Shown: piece by piece, positions 59,359 to 64,000 of the stretch | Numbering within the stretch: position 1 is the stretch's first letter | Layout of the letters: each line of letters begins with the position of its first letter | Source: Pseudomonas sp. BGr12 | GTDB lineage: Bacteria; Pseudomonadota; Gammaproteobacteria; Pseudomonadales; Pseudomonadaceae | NCBI RefSeq assembly: GCF_030272895.1 | Contig: NZ_JALRNF010000032.1 | Location: 13,202 to 77,201 of the forward strand | Length of the DNA stretch: 64,000 nt | Direction of reading: 5' to 3' | Notes under the pieces: generated by a model | Seen by the model: the letters and a program-made list of their open reading frames with translations, nothing else | The model's database searches: none | Told to the model about the DNA's origin: nothing | Translations under genes and position numbers: made by a program

Positions 59359-60519
59359 ATGAACAATTTTCCGTTGTACTTCGACTATGCCGCCACGACA
59401 CCTGTCGACGAGCGCGTCATCCAGGTGATGATCGAGTGCCTGGGCGCCTCGGGCAACTTCGGCAACCCGGCCTCCGGCTCCCATCGCTATGGTCAGCAGG
59501 CGCGCCAGGCGGTGGAGCAGGCCCGGGCCCAGGTGGCGAATCTGGTCGGCGCCGATGCCCGGCAGATCATCTGGACGTCCGGTGCCACCGAATCCAACAA
59601 CCTTGCGCTCAAGGGGCTGGCCCGGGGACGCCAGGGCGGCCACATCATCACCAGCCAGATCGAACACAAGGCGGTGCTCGATACGGTCTCGCACCTGGAG
59701 CGGGACGGGTTCGAGGTGACGCGCCTGGCCCCGGACGCCCAGGGCCTGATCAGTGCCCAGGCGCTGGCCGCCGCCTTGCGCCCGGATACCTTCCTGGTGT
59801 CGCTGATGCTGGTCAACAACGAACTGGGCACGGTCAACGATGTGGCCACCCTCGGCGAGCTGGTCCGCCAACATGGCGCATTGCTGCATGTCGATGCCGC
59901 CCAGGGGGCGGGTAAACTGAGGATCGACCTCGGTCAGTGGCCGGTGGACCTCATGTCGTTCTCGGCCCACAAGGTCTATGGCCCCAAGGGCATCGGCGCC
60001 TTGTATGTCGGTGACCGGGCCAGGCCCCGGTTACAGGCGCAGATTCACGGAGGCGGACATGAGGGCGGTTTGCGCTCGGGTACCCTGGCCACTCACCAGA
60101 TCGCCGGCATGGGGGCGGCCTTCGCCCTGGCGGGCGAGCTGCAGGATGAAGAAGTCCAGCGGATCGGCCAGTTGCATCGGCTGCTGCTGGAGCAGCTTGG
60201 CGACATCCCGGGCCTGGTGCTCAATGGCAGTGCCAGCCAGCGAATCGAGCATACCCTGAGCCTGACCTTCAGTGCGCAAAGCCCGGATCTTGCGAGTCTT
60301 GCCGGCACCCTGGCGTTTTCTTCGACCTCGGCGTGCAATTCGACCAGCAGCCAACCCTCCCATGTGTTGCTGGCACTGGGCCTGTCGCCACAGGACGCAC
60401 GCCAGACGATCCGCCTGAGCCTCGGTCGCTACACCCGGGCCGAGGATGTCGAGAACGCAGCCAGGGCGATAAAAGCCGCGTTACAGTCCCGACCCTTCTG
60501 GACAGTTGCCGGGGGCTGA
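59359..60519 (+). CDS. Cysteine desulfurase-like class V aminotransferase
   Basis: 386 residues, PLP enzyme of the IscS/NifS fold. It starts LYFDYAATTPVDERV. The PLP lysine is Lys205 in FSAHKVYGPKG, and HGGGHEGGLRSGT is the usual loop. The sulfur-carrying Cys is kept as Cys326 in TSACNSTSSQPSHVL, so it can act as a true desulfurase. No iscU or iscA is nearby, so it is not the main Fe-S system. It shares an AT-rich promoter region with the DUF3182 gene and probably runs into the aminopeptidase gene 56 bases downstream. Confidence 0.88.
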   Translation: MNNFPLYFDYAATTPVDERVIQVMIECLGASGNFGNPASGSHRYGQQARQAVEQARAQVANLVGADARQIIWTSGATESNNLALKGLARGRQGGHIITSQIEHKAVLDTVSHLERDGFEVTRLAPDAQGLISAQALAAALRPDTFLVSLMLVNNELGTVNDVATLGELVRQHGALLHVDAAQGAGKLRIDLGQWPVDLMSFSAHKVYGPKGIGALYVGDRARPRLQAQIHGGGHEGGLRSGTLATHQIAGMGAAFALAGELQDEEVQRIGQLHRLLLEQLGDIPGLVLNGSASQRIEHTLSLTFSAQSPDLASLAGTLAFSSTSACNSTSSQPSHVLLALGLSPQDARQTIRLSLGRYTRAEDVENAARAIKAALQSRPFWTVAGG

Positions 60520-60575
60520 AGCCTGTTCCATTATCTGCGGCGATAACAATGGATGCCGTGGTAGCAGGAGTCAGC

Positions 60576-62384
60576 ATGAACACTCAGTCTTCAATCCAGG
60601 TGCCGGTCAGCGCACGCCTGGCGGCAATACGTCAGGTCATGAGCCGGGAGGGGGTCGACGCCCTGTTGGTACCGTCGGCGGATCCGCATCTTTCCGAATA
60701 CCTGCCGGGCTACTGGCAGGGCAGGCAATGGTTGTCCGGCTTCCAGGGGTCGGTCGGCACACTCGTGGTAACGGCGGATTTCGCCGGTTTGTGGGCCGAC
60801 AGCCGCTACTGGGAACAAGCCGAGCTGGAGTTGGCCGGCAGCACCATCGAGCTGGTGAAACTGCAACCGGGCAAACCGGGGCCGTTGGACTGGCTGGCCG
60901 AGCAAACGCCGCAAGGCGGGGCGGTGGCGGTCGATGGTGCGGTCATGGCGCTGGCTTCGGCGCGCCAGTTGGAGCAGCGCCTGGCTGTTCGCAATGCCCG
61001 GCTGCTGACCGACAAGGACCTGCTCGCACAGGTCTGGAGCGACCGCCCGGAGCTGCCGGTCAACCCGGTGTATCAGCACTTGCCACCCGAGGCAACGGTG
61101 AGCCGCGCCGAGAAGCTGGCACAGCTGCGCCAGGTGCTGCGCGAGCGTGACGCCAGCTGGCATTTCATCGCCACCCTGGACGATATCGCCTGGTTGTTCA
61201 ACTTGCGTGGTAGCGATGTCTCCTACAACCCGGTATTCGTTTCCTTCGCCCTGGTCAGTCAGGACCGGGCGCTGCTGTTCATTGCGCCAGGCAAGCTCGA
61301 CCCGCACCTGCGCCAAGTGCTGGCGGCCGATGGCATTGAGGTGCGCGATTACGAGGCCATCCATTCGGCACTGGCCGCCATCCAGGCCGGCAGCAGCTTG
61401 CTGATCGACCCGGCGCGGGTCACCAGTGGCTTGATTGCCAGCCTGGGGGGCGAGGTGCGCCTGGTCGAAGGGCTGAATCCCACGACCCTGGCCAAGTCGC
61501 AGAAGAGCGCCGAGGACCTGCTGCACATCCGCAAGGTCATGGAGCAGGACGGCGCGGCCTTGTGCGAGTTCTTCGCCTGGCTGGAGTCGAACCTGGGGCG
61601 TGAGACGGTCACCGAGCTGACCATCGATGAGCAGCTCAGTGCCGCCCGTGCCCGGCGTCCTGGCTTCGTCTCACTGAGCTTCTCGACCATTGCCGCATTC
61701 AATGGCAATGGCGCCATGCCGCACTACCGGGCAACCGAAGCTTCCCATGCGCGAATCGAAGGCGATGGCCTGCTGCTGATCGACTCGGGCGGTCAATACC
61801 TGGGCGGCACCACCGACATCACCCGCATGGTGCCGGTAGGCACGCCGAGCCGTGCGCAGAAGCAGGACTGCACCCGCGTGCTCCAGGGCGTGATCGCCCT
61901 GTCGCGGGCGCGCTTCCCGCGGGGCATTCTTTCGCCGTTGCTCGATGCCATTGCCCGGGCGCCGATCTGGGCCGACCAGGTCGATTATGGACACGGCACC
62001 GGTCATGGGGTGGGGTACTTCATGAATGTGCACGAGGGGCCGCAGGTGATTGCCTACCAGGCAGCACCTGCGCCGCAGACCGCGATGCAGGCCGGCATGA
62101 TCACTTCGATCGAGCCTGGCACTTATCGCCCGGGGCAGTGGGGCGTGCGGATCGAGAACCTGGTGTTCAATCGGGAGGCGGGGCGCAGCGAGTTCGGCGA
62201 CTTCCTCGAATTCGAAACCCTGACCTTGTGCCCGATCGATACACGCTGCCTGCTACTGGAGTTGTTGAGCGAGCAGGAACGCAGCTGGCTCAATGCCTAC
62301 CATCAGCAGGTTTGCGAGCGCCTGGCACCCTTGCTCGATGGAGCGGCGCTGCAGTGGTTGCGCGAGCGAACCGTGGCGCTTTAA
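60576..62384 (+). CDS. pepP: Xaa-Pro aminopeptidase (M24 family)
   Basis: 602 residues, longer than E. coli PepP and of the eukaryotic-type three-domain form. Removes an N-terminal residue followed by proline. The metal ligands are visible: Asp in LIDSGGQYLGGTTDIT (two Asp), His in HGTGHGVGYFMNVHEGP, and Glu in ITSIEPGTY and GVRIENLV. The ATG at 60576 follows GCAGGAG. The symbol is by function; the gene is not the pepP of the ubiquinone locus. Confidence 0.88.
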   Translation: MNTQSSIQVPVSARLAAIRQVMSREGVDALLVPSADPHLSEYLPGYWQGRQWLSGFQGSVGTLVVTADFAGLWADSRYWEQAELELAGSTIELVKLQPGKPGPLDWLAEQTPQGGAVAVDGAVMALASARQLEQRLAVRNARLLTDKDLLAQVWSDRPELPVNPVYQHLPPEATVSRAEKLAQLRQVLRERDASWHFIATLDDIAWLFNLRGSDVSYNPVFVSFALVSQDRALLFIAPGKLDPHLRQVLAADGIEVRDYEAIHSALAAIQAGSSLLIDPARVTSGLIASLGGEVRLVEGLNPTTLAKSQKSAEDLLHIRKVMEQDGAALCEFFAWLESNLGRETVTELTIDEQLSAARARRPGFVSLSFSTIAAFNGNGAMPHYRATEASHARIEGDGLLLIDSGGQYLGGTTDITRMVPVGTPSRAQKQDCTRVLQGVIALSRARFPRGILSPLLDAIARAPIWADQVDYGHGTGHGVGYFMNVHEGPQVIAYQAAPAPQTAMQAGMITSIEPGTYRPGQWGVRIENLVFNREAGRSEFGDFLEFETLTLCPIDTRCLLLELLSEQERSWLNAYHQQVCERLAPLLDGAALQWLRERTVAL

Positions 62385-62407
62385 AGCGCGAGCGTCAGCT
62401 ATAAGCA

Positions 62408-62435
62408 CAAAGGGCAGCCCATGGGCTGCCCTTTG
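62408..62435. terminator. Bidirectional terminator between aminopeptidase and lipoprotein genes
   Basis: A 13-bp perfect stem (CAAAGGGCAGCCC / GGGCTGCCCTTTG) with a 2-base loop, between two convergent genes. The CTTTGTGTC and the reverse CTTTGTGCTT tails are moderately T-rich on each side. Confidence 0.88.
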
Positions 62436-62448
62436 TGTCAGATGCTCG

Positions 62449-62730
62449 TTATTTGCAGATGACGATCATGCTGCGGCTGGTGTAGCCGGCGGGGTTGAGC
62501 CCGAATGGGTAGTCGCCGGGCTCGGTATCGTCTTCACCAGAGCGGGCAATCACCTTGTAGTTTTTGCTGCCACAGGCTGCGCTGGCCTTGGCGTAGCACT
62601 TGTCCCAGGAGGAGGTGAGGCCGGAGCAGTTGATATGCAGGCCCTTTTTACCGCGCTTGACTTCAGTCTTTGCAGTCGCCGCGCACCCGGCGATGGCCAA
62701 CACGGCCAGAATGAGCAAAATTCGTTTCAT
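62449..62730 (-). CDS. Small lipoprotein of unknown function
   Basis: 93 residues. A classic lipoprotein signal, MKRILLILAVLAIAGC, with lipobox AIAGC. The mature part is small and has several Cys (INCSGLTSSWDKCYAKASAACG), which could form disulfides in the periplasm, and ends GYTSRSMIVICK. It starts with ATG at 62730 and is alone. I do not recognise a named family. Confidence 0.82.
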   Translation of the reverse strand: MKRILLILAVLAIAGCAATAKTEVKRGKKGLHINCSGLTSSWDKCYAKASAACGSKNYKVIARSGEDDTEPGDYPFGLNPAGYTSRSMIVICK

Positions 62731-62913
62731 TCCCGTCCTTAAATACGTTCCGGATCTGCTGCCCGGGTCTAATTTCTATTGCGTCTTCCTGATGCTTTCG
62801 CGTCCCTGTCTTGTCAATTAGATAACTTCAAGGTTGACGTTACATGACAGCTTAAAGAGCGTGGGTGCGCGGCACAATGACCAGTTCGGATTTAAATGAA
62901 AATATTTCTCAAA

Positions 62914-63801
62914 TCAATCGGCCGCTACCAGGGCCGGGCTTTCCTTGCGCATCGACAAGGTGGCGCCCACCGAAGCGGTAATGATTGCACCGATGGCCAA
63001 CCATTGTGCAGTGGTCAACATTTCCCCGAGGAACAGTAACCCGCTCAATGCGCCGAAGGCCGGTTCGATGCTCATCAGGGTGCCGAAGGTCCTGGCGGGC
63101 ATGCGCGTCAGGGCGACCATTTCCAGGCTGTAGGGCAGGGCCGTGGAGAGTACCGCAACGCCCAGGGCAATCGGGATCAGTGCCGGGGTGAGCAAGGCGC
63201 TGCCAGCGTGGGCGATGCCGATTGGCGCAACGAACAGCGCAGCGATCATGACGCCCAGTGCCGCGGTCTGTATACCGTTCTCGGCACCTGCTTTCTGACC
63301 GTACAGGATATACAGCGCCCAGCACACGCCGGCGCCCAATGCATAACTGGCACCCAGCAGGTCGATACCGCTGCCGGTCTGCCCGATCGGGACCAGCAAC
63401 AAGAGCCCGACCACGGCAAGGCCGATCCAGAGGAAGTCCACTGCCCGGCGTGAGGCGTAGAGCGCCACGGCGAGAGGGCCGGTGAATTCCAGGGCCACGG
63501 CGATTCCCAATGGTACGGTGCGCAGGGACATATAGAAGAGAAGGTTCATGCCGCCCAGGGCCACGCCGTAGATGACTACGGTGCGCAGAGTGCTGGGGGT
63601 CAGTCGCGCACGCCAGGGGCGCAACAGCAGCAGCATGATGATGCTGGCGAAGATCAGGCGCAGGGTGGTGGTGCCTTGTGCACCCACCACGGGAAACATG
63701 CTCTTGGCCAGGGAGGCGCCGGATTGTATCGAAGCCATGGCGATCATCAGCAGGCCGATGGGGAACAGCGTGGCGGCCAGGCTGCGGGGTTGGGCGTTCA
63801 T
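62914..63801 (-). CDS. rhtA: RhtA-type threonine/homoserine exporter (EamA/DMT family)
   Basis: 295 residues, ten membrane helices. The sequence follows E. coli RhtA closely along its length: AMASIQSGASLAKSMFP, GGMNLLFYMSLRTVPLGIAV, VALEFTGPLAVALYASRRA and ALPYSLEMVALTRMPARTFG. RhtA exports threonine and homoserine. It has the same 14-base operator as the EamA gene at 50655, so it probably belongs to the XRE-cupin regulon. Confidence 0.92.
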   Translation of the reverse strand: MNAQPRSLAATLFPIGLLMIAMASIQSGASLAKSMFPVVGAQGTTTLRLIFASIIMLLLLRPWRARLTPSTLRTVVIYGVALGGMNLLFYMSLRTVPLGIAVALEFTGPLAVALYASRRAVDFLWIGLAVVGLLLLVPIGQTGSGIDLLGASYALGAGVCWALYILYGQKAGAENGIQTAALGVMIAALFVAPIGIAHAGSALLTPALIPIALGVAVLSTALPYSLEMVALTRMPARTFGTLMSIEPAFGALSGLLFLGEMLTTAQWLAIGAIITASVGATLSMRKESPALVAAD

Positions 63802-63849
63802 TGGGGATCGGTGTTCCTTATAGAGAGGGGCTGCGCTGGATGCGGTGGC

Positions 63850-63888
63850 TTATGATGCGCAAAGACGGAAAGTTGAGCAATATAGTGC
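63850..63888 (-). promoter_or_regulatory. Promoter/operator of the RhtA-type exporter gene
   Basis: Contains GAGCAATATAGTGC (63875-63888), identical to 51676-51689. On the minus strand it supplies TTGCTC as -35; a -10-like TCATAA lies 19 bp downstream at 63850-63855. TGCGCAA (63856-63862) also recurs at the matching place in the other promoter (51658-51664). Confidence 0.6.
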
Positions 63889-63925
63889 GCATTTTTCTTT
63901 TATCGGGTTATTTTTGAATTAGCGC

Positions 63926-63953
63926 TTGACGCTCGATTTAATCTCTCTATAAT
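63926..63953 (+). promoter_or_regulatory. Strong promoter of stable-RNA type at the right edge
   Basis: TTGACG (63926-63931) and a perfect TATAAT (63948-63953), 16-bp spacer, followed by a GC-rich discriminator (TCGCCCC), the mark of stringently controlled rRNA and tRNA promoters. An AT-rich UP-like stretch (63888-63920) precedes it. No coding start is visible before the window ends, so the product lies beyond 64000. Confidence 0.75.
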
Positions 63954-64000
63954 TCGCCCCACTTCCGGCGCAGTCGAAACGGAAAACTCCTTGAGAATCA

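Overview
The window looks like chromosome of a Pseudomonas of the P. putida group. The basis is high-GC coding sequence, REP elements of the putida type (core GCGGGCTTGCCCCGCGAT), and a gene order I recognise from Pseudomonas genomes. The stretch clpX-lon-hupB-ppiD / nppDCBA2A1-mltD-gloB / methyltransferase-rnhA-dnaQ-ldcA matches the PA1802-PA1818 region of P. aeruginosa. These identifications come from reading motifs and from memory of gene order; no database search was run.

Layout. 1-6045: protein quality control (clpX 3' end, lon, hupB, ppiD). 6012-13415 (minus): an Npp/Yej peptide ABC transporter with two tandem binding proteins. 13538-20556: mltD, gloB, a methyltransferase, rnhA, dnaQ, lysine decarboxylase and a small gene. 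20702-24292: flavin quinone/chromate reductase, then 2-aminoethylphosphonate degradation (phnW, phnX) with a divergent LysR regulator. 24366-35635: an AraC regulator, a 1489-residue LRR/NEL ubiquitin-ligase effector-like protein, and a five-gene short-chain beta-oxidation operon. 35796-40427: aldehyde dehydrogenase, an orphan 23-residue pqqA, Fe-alcohol dehydrogenase ErcA and a hybrid sensor kinase, a set linked to PQQ-dependent alcohol oxidation. 40547-44441: a candidate Cys-rich leader peptide, zinc-free dksA2, a chemoreceptor and four small genes of unknown function. 44445-50505 (minus): a six-gene Mrp cation/proton antiporter. 50655-59143: an EamA exporter divergent from an XRE-cupin regulator, two hydrolases, a GlxA-type regulator, an FAD protein, soxR with its box, a SoxR-linked monooxygenase, and a hydrolase/DUF3182 pair. 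59359-63801: cysteine desulfurase-like protein, aminopeptidase P, a small lipoprotein and an RhtA-type exporter. The right edge holds a strong promoter of stable-RNA type, so an rRNA or tRNA operon may follow.

Most notable signals. (1) An identical 14-bp sequence in the promoters of both EamA exporters (51676-51689 and 63875-63888), one of them at the start of the XRE-cupin gene, which suggests one regulon. (2) The effector-like LRR/NEL protein with an intact Cys-x-Asp motif, lying between a regulator and a catabolic operon. (3) A short ORF with tandem Cys ahead of dksA2. (4) A SoxR box inside a 19-bp-spacer promoter. (5) A REP element that encodes the C-terminus of NppD. Three REP pairs are present, all between convergent genes.
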